The notes under the pieces are model-generated. The model did no database searches. It was given only the letters and a program-made list of their open reading frames with translations, and was not told the origin of the DNA. A DNA stretch of 64,000 nucleotides from Ascarosepion bandense (Eukaryota; Mollusca; Cephalopoda; Sepiida; Sepiidae), in contig JBBBDQ010001122.1 in NCBI GenBank assembly GCA_037127315.1, positions 6,507,501-6,571,500 on the forward strand, given 5' to 3'. Shown here one piece after another: positions 30,050-43,400 of the stretch (the stretch's first letter is position 1; each line of letters opens with the position of its first letter). The translations under genes were made by a program, and so were the position numbers.

Positions 30050-30221
30050 TCATCTTTGTTGAGGCATTACTACGCAAGGAATGAAGATCCTATACACCAG
30101 TGATTGTAATAAAGTGTTCGGTTCGAAATTCCTAGTAACTGAAGAAGACCGGAGCGTACAACGACCGAAACGTCGTACAAATGGCAATAAATATGAGGAC
30201 AATAGTACGAATAATGTAAAT
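30050..30221 (+). mobile_element. Hammerhead-SINE 3' part between two (TATC)n tracts
   Basis: GAGGCATTACTACGCAAGGA, AGTGATTGTAATAAAGTGTT and CGGTTCGAAATTCCTA match the complement of 53.8-53.95 kb. CUGAAGA is at 30139-30145 and GAAAC at 30167-30171. Both stem II strands read GACC here instead of GGCC, so stem II cannot form. The tail GAATAATGTAAATACTATC runs straight into the second tetranucleotide array. Confidence 0.65.
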
Positions 30222-30222
30222 A

Positions 30223-30267
<45 letters not shown>

Positions 30268-30299
30268 GCGACGTTATACCCCCATTCATCTTCCCATTG

Positions 30300-31030
30300 T
30301 CACCATTTTATACTTTTAATTTCCTGCATGTGCGTTGTTTTTTCTTTTTTATAATTTTCTCGACCCCACAGTATAGTAGGTTTATTAGTTGGACAATGTC
30401 TGTGAGAAAAAAGCACCATAGCTGAAAGCTCAAATACGGAATGTTTGAGTGTCATTCTGAGGATAATACAGAAGATTCGGATGAGTCTAATGATGATTAC
30501 GAAGGTGTTTGAAGTGATCACCAGTATCAGCGACGTTATGCTTCCATTCATCTTCCTACAGGGCATTGCACTCAACACGAAATCCTACATCAAGTGTCTT
30601 AAGGAGGTAGTGTTGCCCTGGATCAAAAGGTTGGCTTCTGGAAGACCCTGTACCTGGCACCAGGACTCTAACTATGCCACAAGCAGAAGAACCTAGTCAT
30701 GGCTGTCAGACAAGTTCTGAGACCACATCACTCCTTAAATCTGGTCATCTAAACCCCTCCCCAGACAGCAACCTCTTTGATTATTTTGTGTGGGGCACAG
30801 TTGAGCGAGAGACGAACAAAATTTTTTTAAACACCAAAGATGAGCTGGAGGCAAAGATTGTTCATTAACTGAAACAGGGGACAGCCCAAAGAGTTGCAGG
30901 AGATTCCGAAATCGTCTAGGGGCCGTGGTTGAAGCCAGTGGCGATTTTATTGAATAAATTTACTTTTTAGTATTTCAAGATGTTTTTGTTTAATTTGGGT
31001 AAATATATCTGTTAAAATCAGTGCCATGTT
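30300..31030 (+). pseudogene. mariner-type transposase relic, copy 3
   Basis: The best preserved copy has two overlapping frames. The first (30445-30696) contains MLPFIFLQGIALNTKSYIKC, KEVVLPWIKRLASGRPCTWH and QDS with the second catalytic Asp. The second (30674-30868) contains PSPDSNLFDYFVWGTVERET with the last catalytic Asp region, typical of DDD mariners. Frameshifts separate them. No clear terminal inverted repeats were found by eye. Confidence 0.78.
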
Positions 31031-31360
31031 CATTCTTGCATCGCATAAACGACAAATAATTCATGCTCACTGTATTAGATCAGGCAAATATTAATTTAAT
31101 TGATTGAATAAAATAAATAAACAAAACAGCTAATTTTTACGTAAAATATAGTGAAAGTGCTTATCGTTTATAACGGAGTTCCCATATCTGTCAACACAGT
31201 TCAAGGGTATTTGTTCAGCTTTCCTTTCCCATATGTGATGATATGTCCATATTCACTGGACATCAGAAATCTGCAAGGCGAAAATGTCCTGATTTATTGC
31301 CTACAATAACAAACGTATATTACCCACATTGAAACAACGCCATCTGACCGGCAACACACC

Positions 31361-31403
<43 letters not shown>

Positions 31404-31551
31404 TGTCGAGGTACCTCCGATAAATATCGAAAATCGATAATAAAAAAAATCGGGTTATAGAAGGAGTGATCCGATTTTAATCAAATTTGATACACTCATA
31501 GACAAAGACATAAGAAACAATATTCAGAAGTTTCAAGGTTGCAGAAAATTG

Positions 31552-31555
<4 letters not shown>
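31361..31555 (+). mobile_element. (AAT)n tract followed by internal Helitron fragment
   Basis: (AAT)n occupies 31361-31402. Then TGTCGAGGTACCTCCGATAA and ACTCATAGACAAAGACATAA match Helitron H1 at 7930-8110. Neither Helitron end is present. (TA)n follows at 31555-31600. Confidence 0.75.
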
Positions 31556-31602
<47 letters not shown>

Positions 31603-32464
31603 TGTAATGTTTGTTACAATGTTTTTTAAATTCATAGTATCACTACACAAAAAAATTTCTCATGTTTCGAAGCCAGCCCATTAAGTTTTGGCTTCATCCT
31701 CAAGTGATTTTTTTTTTTTTTTTAGAAATGAGAACAAAATTATCTAGTTGAAAAAACCGTTTATTTGTGCTGGATTTGTTATTTTTGGGTGTTAGAGGGG
31801 TTGGTCTGTATTTTGAGTTCCATTGACCTTTTTATTGGTCTTAGGGTCAAGTGTTTGTTTTTGGCAGAGTTCATGATAGGTTAATCTATTAATCTTGAAA
31901 GGGCTGGTGGTGCTGGCGCCTAGCTTGTTTGGTTTAGGGGTTGGTAGGTGTTGTTTTGTTTTGGGGTTGGTTTCTCCTTAATTTAATGTATGTTATTTTG
32001 TATTGGGGTGTGTGCTTTTTCTTGTTTTTTTATTTTTTTGTTTTTTATAAAATATATCTTTTACAAAATATATCTTTCATAAAAATGTATAGGGGTTGGT
32101 AGGTGTTGTTTTGTTTTTGGGTTAGTTTCTCCGTAATTTAATGTATGTTATTTTGTATTGGGGTGTGTGCTTTTTGCTGTTTTTTTATTTTTTGTTTTTT
32201 ATAAAAAATATTCTTTACAAAATATATCTTTCATAAAAAATATTTCATAACATTCCATAATATTAAGCTATTTTCTAATATTATAAAATATAACATTTCA
32301 TAATATTCAAGAAATATATTTCTTTTATAAAATCTATCCTTTATACAACATATTTTATAAATATAAAATATATTTTTTATTTATTTATCTACTATTCTGT
32401 TGCAACTGCATTATTTTTTGTTGTTATTGTATAGGGTTTGTTTTCTTTTGGTGGGGTCTGTTTT

Positions 32465-33132
32465 TTGTGTTTATTCAAATTTTAGCGAGAAATATTTTCG
32501 ATGTTTGCATATTACTGCTAATTCGTCTCTACGGTTTAGTAAATTGTTGCTGTTAGAGTACTGGAGAATGTGTAGTTTTTCACTTAGACATAAAGGGCAG
32601 ATGTCATTAAGTGAGTTGCAAGTTCTAGTTTTTTCTAGGATTTACCATTTTAATTTGGGTTTCTGTTTTGAATCCTTTAGCTTCCAAAAGTATGTGGAAA
32701 GGGATGTTTGGTTTCGGTATAAGCTGTTTTAAATGAGGTTAGGTGCAAGTACCAGCGTTGCTTAAAAGTATTCATAGTTGATCCGATATACACTTTATTT
32801 ATGGTTGGATTTTCGATGGATGTTATATTGCATTGATAGATTATTGAGGTTGTTTTGCATTTATTTTGTAGTGGGCAGTCGCTAGGGTTTCTACAATTAC
32901 ACATGTTTTCGTTGTTGGGTTTGGTTGTGTTTTGGTTGCCGGTTTTATTTTGGTTTACGTGTTGATTTAGGATATATTTGTTATGGTTAGTTATGATTTT
33001 TTCTAGGTTGTTTGTGCAGCTGTAGCTAAGTTTGAGTGTATTTTTGTTGAAGATTTTACTGAGGGGGTTATTTGTTGGGAAATGTTTTTTAATTAAGTTC
33101 AGGAACTTCTGTCCTAGTTTGGTGTTGATCAT
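32465..33132 (-). pseudogene. Penelope GIY-YIG endonuclease domain, frameshifted
   Basis: The frame from 33132 reads MINTKLGQKFLNLIKKHF and CSCTNNL-like connector sequence, then a Cys-rich knuckle (MCNCRNPSDCPLQNKC) and the nuclease start (IYQCNITSIENPTINKVYIG then STMNTFKQRW). The frame breaks at 32677. The remaining C-terminal part continues in another frame down to about 32465 and is read more clearly at 57788-58031 (+). Catalytic Tyr (YIG) and Arg are in place. Confidence 0.8.
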
Positions 33133-33535
33133 TTGGCTGAAAGGAGGTGTGTACCAAATGATTTTTCTGTTTCTACTTTTTTTGTTGGGGTTGTTGTTTG
33201 TTATGTATTGGATGTATTTGTTTCTGTAGCCGCTTTCTTTTAATGACTTGTTGTAGAGAGCTTTGTGTTGTTGAATATTTCTTTGTTGGACGAGTTTTGG
33301 CTGATTCTATGTTCTATGGAAGAGGGTATATTTTTGATAATACTAGGGGGGGTGGTTTGACTTTGGGTGGATGTATAGTGGGTATTCATTGGGTTTTATG
33401 TATGCTTTGTAATTGTTGTTGACTAAATCTAGTGTGATATCGAGTAAGTTTGCTACTTTTATATTTGTGTTGACTATAACTTCTAGGTTTAAAAGTTTGA
33501 ATTCTCTATGTATTAGTTTTCTGATTTTGTCTGTT

Positions 33536-33707
33536 TTAAAGCGTGTGGAGTTTTTTTACTATCATTAGACCGTCGTCTCTATATAGCCCTATGTCCTGTG
33601 TGTTAATGTCTTGGTGAGCGGTGAGATTGTACAGAGTAAATAACCGGATGAGATCCGAGGACTCTGCGAAGTCCAGCGCACCCATTGTGATGTCGAATTG
33701 GTTTACA
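33536..33707 (-). pseudogene. Penelope reverse-transcriptase fragment with catalytic LYRDDG motif
   Basis: The minus frame reads NQFDITMGALDFAESSDLIR and QDIGLYRDDGLMIVKKLHTL. RDDG replaces the YxDD box, as in Penelope-type RTs. Upstream residues MLDTNVERYTV come from terminal-repeat DNA, so the junction at about 33707 marks where the 5'-truncated copy meets a terminal repeat. Confidence 0.8.
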
Positions 33708-35340
33708 GTATAACGCTCTACATTTGTATCGAGCACACTTTATAAAAGTAAATGCATAAACAAAAAGGTAAATAAAACTACGAGTTCAAAAACTTAGTTA
33801 CAATATATATATATATATGAGAAAGTGACTGAAATCGACAGAGCAGTTGTCATGAAAATACTTGCAGGAAAGACATAGGGAAACCACATCATCTCGGTGA
33901 GAAAGTGACTGAACTCGTCGGAGTAGTTGTCATGAAAATACTTGCAGGAAAGACATAGGGAAACCACATCAACTCGGTGAGAAAGTGACTGAACTCGTCG
34001 GAGTAGTTGTCATGGAAATACTTGTAGGAAAGACATAGGGAAACCACATCATCTCGGTGAGAAAGTGACTGAACTCGTCAGAGCAGTTGTCATGAAAATA
34101 CTTGCAGGAAAGACATAGGGAAACCACATCAACTCGGTGAAAAAGTTACTGAACTCGACAGAGCAGTTGTCATGAAAATACTTGCAGGAAAGACATAGGG
34201 GAACCACATCATCTCGGTGAGAAAGTGACTGAACTCGTCAGAGCAGTTGTCATGAAAATATTTGCAGGAAAGACATAGGGAAACCACATCATCTCGGTGA
34301 GAAAATGACTGAAGTCGACAGAGAAGTTGTCATGAAAATACTTGCAGGAAATACATAGGGAAACCACATCATCTCGGTGAGAAAGTGACTGAACTCATCA
34401 GAGCAGTTGTCATGGAAATACTTGCAGGAAATACATAGGGAAACCACATCATCTCGTTGAGAAAGTGACTGAACTCATCAGAGCAGTTGTCATGGAAATA
34501 CTTACAGTAAAGACATAGTGGAACCACATCATCTCGCTGAGAAAGTGACTGAACTCGTCAGAGCAGTTGTCATGAAAATACTTGCAGGAAAGACATAGGT
34601 AAACCACATCAACTCGGTGAGAAAGTGACTGAACTCGACAGAGCAGTTGTCATGAAAATACTAGTAGGAAAGACATAGGGGAACCACATCATCTCGGGGA
34701 GAAAGTGACTGAACTCGTCAGAGCAGTTGTCATGAAAATACTTGCAGGAAAGACATAGGGAAACCACATCATCTCGGTGAGAAAATGACTGAAGTCGACA
34801 GAGAAGTTGTCATGAAAATACTTGCAGGAAAGACATAGGGAAACCACATCATCTCGGTGAGAAAGTGACTGAACTCGACAGAGAAGTTGTCATGAAAATA
34901 CTTGCAGGAAATACATATGGAAACCACATCATCTCGGTGAGAAAGTGACTGAACTCATCAGAGCAGTTGTCATGGAAATACTTGCAGTAAAGACATAGGG
35001 AAACCACATCATCTCGGTGAGAAAGAGACTTAACTCGACAAAGCAGTTGTCATGAAAATACTTGCAGGAAAGACATAGGGAAACCACATCATCTCGGTGA
35101 GAAAGTGACTCATCTCGACAGAGCAGTTGTCATGAAAATACTTGCAGGAAAGACATAGGGAAACCACATCATCTCGTTGAGAAAGTGACTGAACTCATCA
35201 GAGCCGTTGTCATGAAAATACTTGCAGTAAAGACATAGGGAAACCACATCATCTCGGTGAGAAAGTGACTTAACTCGACAGAGCAGTTGTCATGAAAATA
35301 CTTGGAGGAAAGACATAGGGAAACCACATCATCTCGGTGA

Positions 35341-38220
35341 GATAGTGACTGAACTCGACAGAGCAGTTCTCATGAAAATACATGCAGGAAATACATAGGG
35401 AAACCACATCATCTCGGTGAGAAAGTGACTGAACTCGTCAGAGCAGTTGTCATGAAAATACATGCAGGAAATACATAGGGAAACCACATCATCTCGCTGA
35501 GAAAGTGACTGAACTCGTCAGAGCAGTTGTCATGAAAATACATGCAGGAAATACATAGGGAAACCACATCATCTCGGTGAGAAAGTGACTGAACTCATCA
35601 GAGCCGTTGTCATGGAAATACTTGCAGTAAAGACATAGGGAAACCACATCATCACGGTGAGAATGTGACTGAACTCGTCAGAGAAGTTATCATGAAAATA
35701 CTTGCAGGAAAGACAGAGGGAAACCACATCATCTCGGTGAGAAAGTAACTGAACTCGACAGAGCAGTTTTCAGGAAAATACTTGCAGGAAAGACATAGGG
35801 AAACCACATCATCTCGGTGAGAATGTGACTGAACTCGTCAGAGAAGTTATCATGAAAATACTTGCAGGAAAGACATAGGGAAACCACATCATCTCGGTGA
35901 GAAAGTGACTGAACTCATCAGAGCAGTTGTCATGAAAATACTTGCAGGAAATACATAGGGAAACCACATCATCTCGGTGAGAATGTGACTGAACTCATCA
36001 GAGCAGTTGCCATGGAAATACTTGCAGTAAAGACATAGTGGAACCACATCATCGCGGTGAGAAAGTGACTGAACTCGTCAGAGCAGTTCTCATGAAAATA
36101 CTTGCAGGAAATACATAGGGAAACCACATCATCTCGGTGAGAAAGTGACTGAACTCGTCAGAAAAGTTATCATGAAAATACTTGCAGGAAAGACATAGGG
36201 AAACCATATCATCTCGATGAGAAAATGACTGAACTCGACAGAGCAGTTGTCATGAAAATACTTGCAGGAAAGACATAGGGAAAGCACATCATCTCGGTGA
36301 GAAAGTGACTGAACTCATCAGAGCAGTTGTCATGAAAATACTTGCAGGAAAGACATAGGGAAACCACATCATCTCGGTGAGAAAGTGACTGAACTCGTCA
36401 GAGCAGTTGTCATGAAAATACTTGCAGGAAAGACATAGGGAAACCATATCATCTCGGTGAGAAAGTGACTGAACACGACAGAGCAGTTGTCATGAAAATA
36501 CTTGCAGGAAAGACATAGGGAAACCACATCATCTCGGTGAGAAAGTGACTGAACTCGACAGAGCAGTTGTCATGAAAATACTTGCAGGAAAGACATAGGG
36601 AAACCATATCATCTCGGTGAGAATGTGACTGAACTCGACAGAGAAGTTGTCATGAAAATACTTGCAGGAAATACATAGGGAAACCACATCATCTTGGTGA
36701 GAAAGTGACTGAACTCATCAGAGCAGTTGTCATGGAAATATTTGCAGTAAAGACATAGGGAAACCACATCATCTCGGTGAGAAAGAGACTTAACTCGACA
36801 GAGCTGTTGTCATGAAAATACTTGCAGGAAAGACATAGGGAAACCACATCATCTCGGTGAGAAAGTGACTGAAATCGACAGAACAGTTGTCATGAAAATA
36901 CTTGCAGGAAAGACATAGGGAAACCACATCATCTCGGTGAGATAGTGACTGAACTCGACAGAGCAGTTCTCATGAAAATACATGCAGGAAATACATAGGG
37001 AAACCACATCATCTCGGTGAGAAAGTGACTGAACTCGTCAGAGCAGTTGTCATGAAAATACATGCAGGAAATACATAGGGAAACCACATCATCTCGCTGA
37101 GAAAGTGACTGAACTCGTCAGAGCAGTTGTCATGAAAATACATGCAGGAAATACATAGGGAAACCACATCATCTCGGTGAGAAAGTGACTGAACTCATCA
37201 GAGCCGTTGTCATGGAAATACTTGCAGTAAAGACATAGGGAAACCACATCATCACGGTGAGAATGTGACTGAACTCGTCAGAGAAGTTATCATGAAAATA
37301 CTTGCAGGAAAGACAGAGGGAAACCACATCATCTCGGTGAGAAAGTAACTGAACTCGACAGAGCAGTTTTCAGGAAAATACTTGCAGGAAAGACATAGGG
37401 AAACCACATCATCTCGGTGAGAATGTGACTGAACTCGTCAGAGAAGTTATCATGAAAATACTTGCAGGAAAGACATAGGGAAACCACATCATCTCGGTGA
37501 GAAAGTGACTGAACTCATCAGAGCAGTTGTCATGAGAATACTTGCAGGAAATACATAGGGAAACCACATCATCTCGGTGAGAATGTGACTGAACTCATCA
37601 GAGCAGTTGCCATGGAAATACTTGCAGTAAAGACATAGTGGAACCACATCATCGCGGTGAGAAAGTGACTGAACTCGTCAGAGCAGTTCTCATGAAAATA
37701 CTTGCAGGAAATACATAGGGAAACCACATCATCTCGGTGAGAAAGTGACTGAACTCGTCAGAAAAGTTATCATGAAAATACTTGCAGGAAAGACATAGGG
37801 AAACCATATCATCTCGATGAGAAAATGACTGAACTCGACAGAGCAGTTGTCATGAAAATACTTGCAGGAAAGACATAGGGAAAGCACATCATCACGGTGA
37901 GAAAGTGACTGAACTCATCAGAGCAGTTGTCATGAAAATACTTGCAGGAAAGACATAGGGAAACCACATCATCTCGGTGAGAAAGTGATTGAACTCGTCA
38001 GAGCAGTTGTCATGAAAATACTTGCAGGAAAGACATAGGGAAATCATATCATCTCGGTGAGAAAGTGACTGAACACGACAGAGCAGTTGTCATGAAAATA
38101 CTTGCAGGAAAGACATAGGGAAACCACATCATCTCGGTGAGAAAGTGACTGAACTCGACAGAGCAGTTGTCATGAAAATACTTGCAGGAAAGACATAGGG
38201 AAACCATATCATCTCGGTGA
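35341..38220 (-). repeat. Higher-order duplication inside the satellite, 1600-bp offset (20 monomers)
   Basis: 35341-36620 and 36941-38220 match with only a handful of differences by eye. Rare variants recur in the same order at +1600: GATAGTGACT, GCAGTTCTCATGAAAATACA, ATCACGGTGAGAATG, GCAGTTTTCAGGAAAATA and CATAGTGGAACCACATCATC with GCGG. To the left, 34861-35100 matches 36621-36860 at +1760 (22 monomers), so two monomers were lost or gained. Confidence 0.9.
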
Positions 38221-39520
38221 GAAATGTGACTGAACCTCGACAGAAGTTGTCATGAAAATACTTGGAAATACATGGGAAACCACAAAATCACGGTGAGAAA
38301 GTTGACACCTGGACAAAGAACAGTTGTCATGGGAAAATACAGGAAAGAAACATAGGGAAACCACATCATCTCGGTGAGAAAGTGACTGACCTCGACAGAA
38401 CAATTGTCATGAAAATACTTGCAGGAAAGACATAGGGAAACCACATCATCTCGGTGAGAAAGTGATTGACCTCGACAGAACAGTTGTCATGAAAATACTT
38501 GCAGGAAAGACATAGGGAAACCACATCATCTCGGTGAGAAAGTGACTGACCTCGACAGAGCAGTTGTCATGAAAATACTTGCAGGAAAGACATAGGGAAA
38601 CCACATCATCTCGGTGAGAAAGTGACTGAACTCATCAGAGCCGTTGTCATGGAAATACTTGCAGTAAAGACATAGGGAAACCACATCATCTCGGTGAGAA
38701 AGTGACTGAACTCGACAGAACAGTTGTCATGAAAATACTTGCAGGAAAGTCCTAGGGAAACCACATCATCTCGGTGAGAAAGTGACTGAACTCGACAGAA
38801 CAGTTGTCATGAAAATACTTGCAGGAAAGACATAGGGAAACCACATCATCTCGGTGAGAAAGTGACTGAACTCGTCAGAGCAGTTGTCATGAAAATACTT
38901 GCAGGAAAGACATAGGGAAACCACATCATCTCGGTGAGAAAGTGACTGAACTCGTCAGAGCAGTTATCATGAAAATACTTGCAGGAAAGACATAGGGAAA
39001 CCACATCATCTCGGTGAGAATGTGACTGAACTCGTCAGAGCAGTTATCATGAAAATACTTGCCGGAAAGACATAGGAAAACCACATCATTTCGGTAAGAA
39101 AGTGACTGAACTCGACAGAGCAGTTGTCATGAAAATACTTGCAGGAAAGACATAGGGAAACCACACCATCTCGGTGAGAAAGTGACCGAACTCGTCAGAG
39201 CAGTTGTCCTGAAAATACTTGCCGGAAAGACATAGGGAAACCACATCATCTCGGTGAGAAAGTGACCGAACTCGACAGAGCAGTTGTCATGAAAATACTT
39301 GCCGGAAAGACATAGGGAAACCACACCATCTCGGTGAGAAAGTGACCGAACTCGACAGAGCAGTTGTCATGAAAATACTTGCCGGAAAGACATAGGGAAA
39401 CCACATCATCTCGGTGAGAATGTGACTGAACTCGTCAGAGCAGTTATCATGAAAATACTTGCAGGAAAGACATAGGGAAACCACATCATCTCGCTGAGAA
39501 AGTGACTGAACTCGACAGAG

Positions 39521-40480
39521 CAGTTGTCATGAAAATACTTGCAGGAAAGACATAGGGAAACCACATCATCTCGGTGAGAAAGTGACTGAACTCGTCAGAG
39601 CAGTTATCATGAAAATACTTGCAGGAAAGACATCGGGAAACCACATCATCTCGGTGAGAAAGTGACTGACCTTGACAGAACAGTTGTCATGAAAATACTT
39701 GCAGGAAAGACATAGGGAAACCACACCATCTCGGTGAGAAAGTGACTGACCTCGACAGAACAGTTGTCATGAAAATACTTGCAGGAAAGACATAGGGAAA
39801 CCACATCATCTCGGTGAGAAAGTGACTAAACTCGTCAGAGAAGTTATCATGAAAATACTTGCAGGAAAGACAGAGGGAAACCACATCATCTCGGTGAGAA
39901 AGTGATTGAACTCGTCAGAGCAGTTGTCATGAAAATACTTGCAGGAAAGACATAGGGAAACCACATCATCTCGGTGAGAAAGTGACTAAACTCGTCAGAG
40001 AAGTTATCATGAAAATACTTGGAGGAAAGACATAGGGAAACCACATCATCTCGGTGAGAAAGTGACTGAACTCGACAGAGCAGTTGTCATGAAAATACTT
40101 GCAGGAAAGACATAGGGAAACCACATCATCTCGGTGAGAAAGTGACTGAACTCGTCAGAGCAGTTATCATGAAAATACTTGCAGGAAAGACATCGGGAAA
40201 CCACATCATCTCGGTGAGAAAGTGACTGACCTTGACAGAACAGTTGTCATGAAAATACTTGCAGGAAAGACATAGGGAAACCACATCATCTCGGTGAGAA
40301 AGTGACTGACCTCGACAGAACAGTTGTCATGAAAATACTTGCAGGAAAGACATAGGGAAACCACATCATCTCGGTGAGAAAGTGACTAAACTCGTCAGAG
40401 AAGTTATCATGAAAATACTTGCAGGAAAGACAGAGGGAAACCACATCATCTCGGTGAGAAAGTGACTGAACTCGTCAGAG
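39521..40480 (-). repeat. Higher-order duplication, 560-bp offset (7 monomers)
   Basis: CATCGGGAAACC, GACCTTGACAGAACAG and CAGAGGGAAACC occur in this order at about 39630, 39669 and 39870 and again 560 bp later. The same trio returns near 46378, 46413 and 46617, so this seven-monomer block was also copied about 6 kb away. Confidence 0.85.
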
Positions 40481-43400
40481 CAGTTGTCATGAAAATACTT
40501 GCAGAAAAGATATAGGGAAACCACATCATCTCGGTGAGAAAGTGACTGACCTCGACAGAACAGTTGTCATGAAAATACTTGCAGTAAAGACATAGTGGAA
40601 CCACATCATATCGGTGAGAAAGTGACTGAACTCGTCAGAGCAGTTCTCATGAAAATACTTGCAGGAAAGACATAGGGAAACCACATCATCTCGGTGAGAA
40701 AGTGACTGAACTCGTCAGAGCAGTTGTCATGAAAATACTTGCAGGAAAGACATAGGGAAACCACATCATCTCGGTGAAAAAGTGACTGACCTCGACAGAA
40801 CAGTTGTCATGAAAATACTTGCAGTAAAGACATAGTGGAACCACATCATATCGGTGAGAAAATGACTGAACTCGTCAGAGCAGTTCTCATGAAAATACTT
40901 GCAGGAAAGACATAGGAAAACCACATCATCTCGGTGAGAAAGTGACTGAACTCGTCAGAGCAGTTGTCATGAAAATACTTGCAGGAAAGACATAGGGAAA
41001 CCACATCATCTCGGTGAGAAAGTGACTGACCTCGACAGAACAGTTGTCATGAAAATACTTGCAGGAAAGATATAGGGAAACCACATCATCTCGGTGAGAA
41101 AGTGACTGACCTCGACAGAACAGTTGTCATGAAAATACTTGCAGTAAAGACATAGTGGAACCACATCATCTCGGTGAGAAAGTGACTGAAATCGTCAGAG
41201 CAGTTCTCATGAAAATACTTGCAGGAAAGACACAGGGAAACCACATCATCTCGGTGAGAAAGTGACTGAACTCGTCAGAGCAGTTGTCATGAAAATACTT
41301 GCAGGAAAGACATAGGGAAACCACATCATCTCGGTGAGAATGTGACTGAACTCGTCAGAGCAGTTATCATGAAAATACTTGCCGGAAAGACATAGGAAAA
41401 CCACATCATTTCGGTGAGAAAGTGACTGAACTCGACAGAGCAGTTGTCATGAAAATACTTGCAGGAAAGACATAGGGAAACCACAGCATCTCGGTGAGAA
41501 AGTGACCGAACTCGTCAGGGCAGTTGTCATGAGGGGACTTGCCGGAAAGACATAGGGAAACCACATCATCTCGGTGAGCAGGGTGACCGAACCTGACAGA
41601 GCAGTTGTCATGAAAATACTTGCCGGAAAGACATAGGGAAACCACACCATCTCGGTGAGAAAGTGACCGAACTCGACAGAGCAGTTGTCATGAAAATACT
41701 TGCAGGAAAGACATAGGGAAACCACACCATCTCGGTGAGAAAGTGACCGAACTCGACAGAGCAGTTGTCATGAAAATACTTGCCGGAAAGACATAGGGAA
41801 ACCACACCATCTCGGTGAGAAAGTGACCGAACTCACAGAGAAAGTTATCATGAAAATATTTGCCGGAAAGACATAGGGAAACCACACCATCTCGGTGAGA
41901 AAGTGACCGAACTCGACAGAGCAGTTGTCATGAAAATACTTGCCGGAAAGACATAGGGAAAACCACACCATCTCGGTGAGAAAGTGACCGAACTCGACAG
42001 AGCAGTTGTCATGAAAATACTTGCCGGAAAGCACATAGGAAAACCACCATCTCGGTGAGAAAGTGACCGAACTCGACAGAGCAGTTGTCATGAAAATACT
42101 TGCCGGAAAGACATAGGGAAACCACATCATCTCGGTGAGAATGAGACTGAACTCGTCAGAGCAGTTGTCATGAAAATACTTTGCCGGAAAGACATAGGGA
42201 AACCACATCATCTCGGTGAGAAAGTGACCGAACTCGACAGAGCAGTTGTCATGAAAATACTTGCCGGAAAGACATAGGGAAACCACACCGGTCTGGTGAA
42301 AAAGGGTCTACGAACTCGACAGAGCAGTTGTCATGAAAATACTTGCCGGAAAGACATAGGGAAACCACACCATCTTGCGTGAGAAAGTGACCGAACTCGA
42401 CAGAGCAGTTGTCATGAAAATACTTGCCGGAAAGACATAGGGAAACCACACCATCTCGGTGAGAAAGTGACCGAACTCGACAGAGCAGTTGTCATGAAAA
42501 AATACTTGCAGGAAAGACATAGGGAAACCACATCATCTCGGTGAGAAAGTGATTGACCTCGACAGAACAGTTGTCATGAAAATACTTGCAGGAAAGACAG
42601 AGGGAAACCACATCATCTCGGTGAGAATGAGACTGAACTCGTCAGAGCAGTTATCATGAAAAAATACTTGCAGGAAAGACATAGGGAAACCACACCATCT
42701 CGGTGAGAAAGTGACCGAACTCGACAGAGCAGTTGTCATGAAAATATTTGCTGGAAAGACATAGGGAAACCACATCATCTCGGTGAGAAAGTGGACTGAA
42801 CTCGACAGTGCAGTCGTCATGAAAATACTTGCAGGAAAGACATAGGGAAACCACATCATCTCGGTGAGAATGAGACTGAACTCGTCAGAGCAGTTATCAT
42901 GAAAATACTTGCAGGAAAGACATAGGGAAACCACATCATTCTTGGTGAGAAAGTGACTGAACTCGTCAGAGCAGATGTCATGAAAATACTTGCAGGAAAG
43001 ACATAGGGAAACCACATCATCTCGGTGAGAAAGTGACTGAACTCGTCAGAGCAGTTATCATGAAAATACTTGCCGGAAGGACATAGGGAAACCACATCAT
43101 CTCGGTGAGAAAGTGACCGAACTCGACAGAGAAGTTGTCATGAAAATACTTGCCGGAAAGACATAGGAAAACCACACCATCTCGGTGAGAAAGTGACCGA
43201 ACTCGACAGAGCAGTTGTCATGAAAATACTTGCCGGAAAGACATAGGGAAACCACACCATCTCGGTGAGAAAGTGACCGAACTCGACAGAGCAGTTGTCA
43301 TGAAAATACTTGCCGGAAAGACATAGGAAACCACACCATCTCGGTGAGAAAGTGACCGAACTCGACAGAGCAGTTGTCATGAAAATACTTGCCGGAAAGA

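Larger units (their letters stand above)
31600..33800 (-). mobile_element. Penelope-like retroelement, 5'-truncated (RT end, GIY-YIG, 3' UTR, terminal repeat)
   Basis: On the minus strand the order is: a terminal-repeat piece (33790-33708: CGAGCACACTTTATAAAAGT region), RT remnants with the LYRDDG catalytic motif, a connector, the GIY-YIG nuclease, an AT-rich 3' UTR with a roughly 150-bp tandem duplication at 31930-32290, and the 3' terminal repeat with a hammerhead remnant (31639-31708, core CUGAGGA changed to UUGAGGA). (TA)n tracts abut both ends (31555-31600 and 33803-33818). Frameshifts make it inactive. Confidence 0.85.

Noticed and set aside
30300..31030. Terminal inverted repeats for the mariner relics
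   Set aside because: The three copies align internally, but I could not match left and right ends convincingly by eye, so no ends are claimed.
41768..42286. Open minus frame of 172 codons, and dozens of 60-160-codon frames in the 33.8-52.3 kb array, as a repeat protein
   Set aside because: The 80-bp unit rotates the frame, one frame per unit has a TGA, and longer frames occur only where indels happen to skip it. The peptide is inherited from the LINE, not selected as a new protein.
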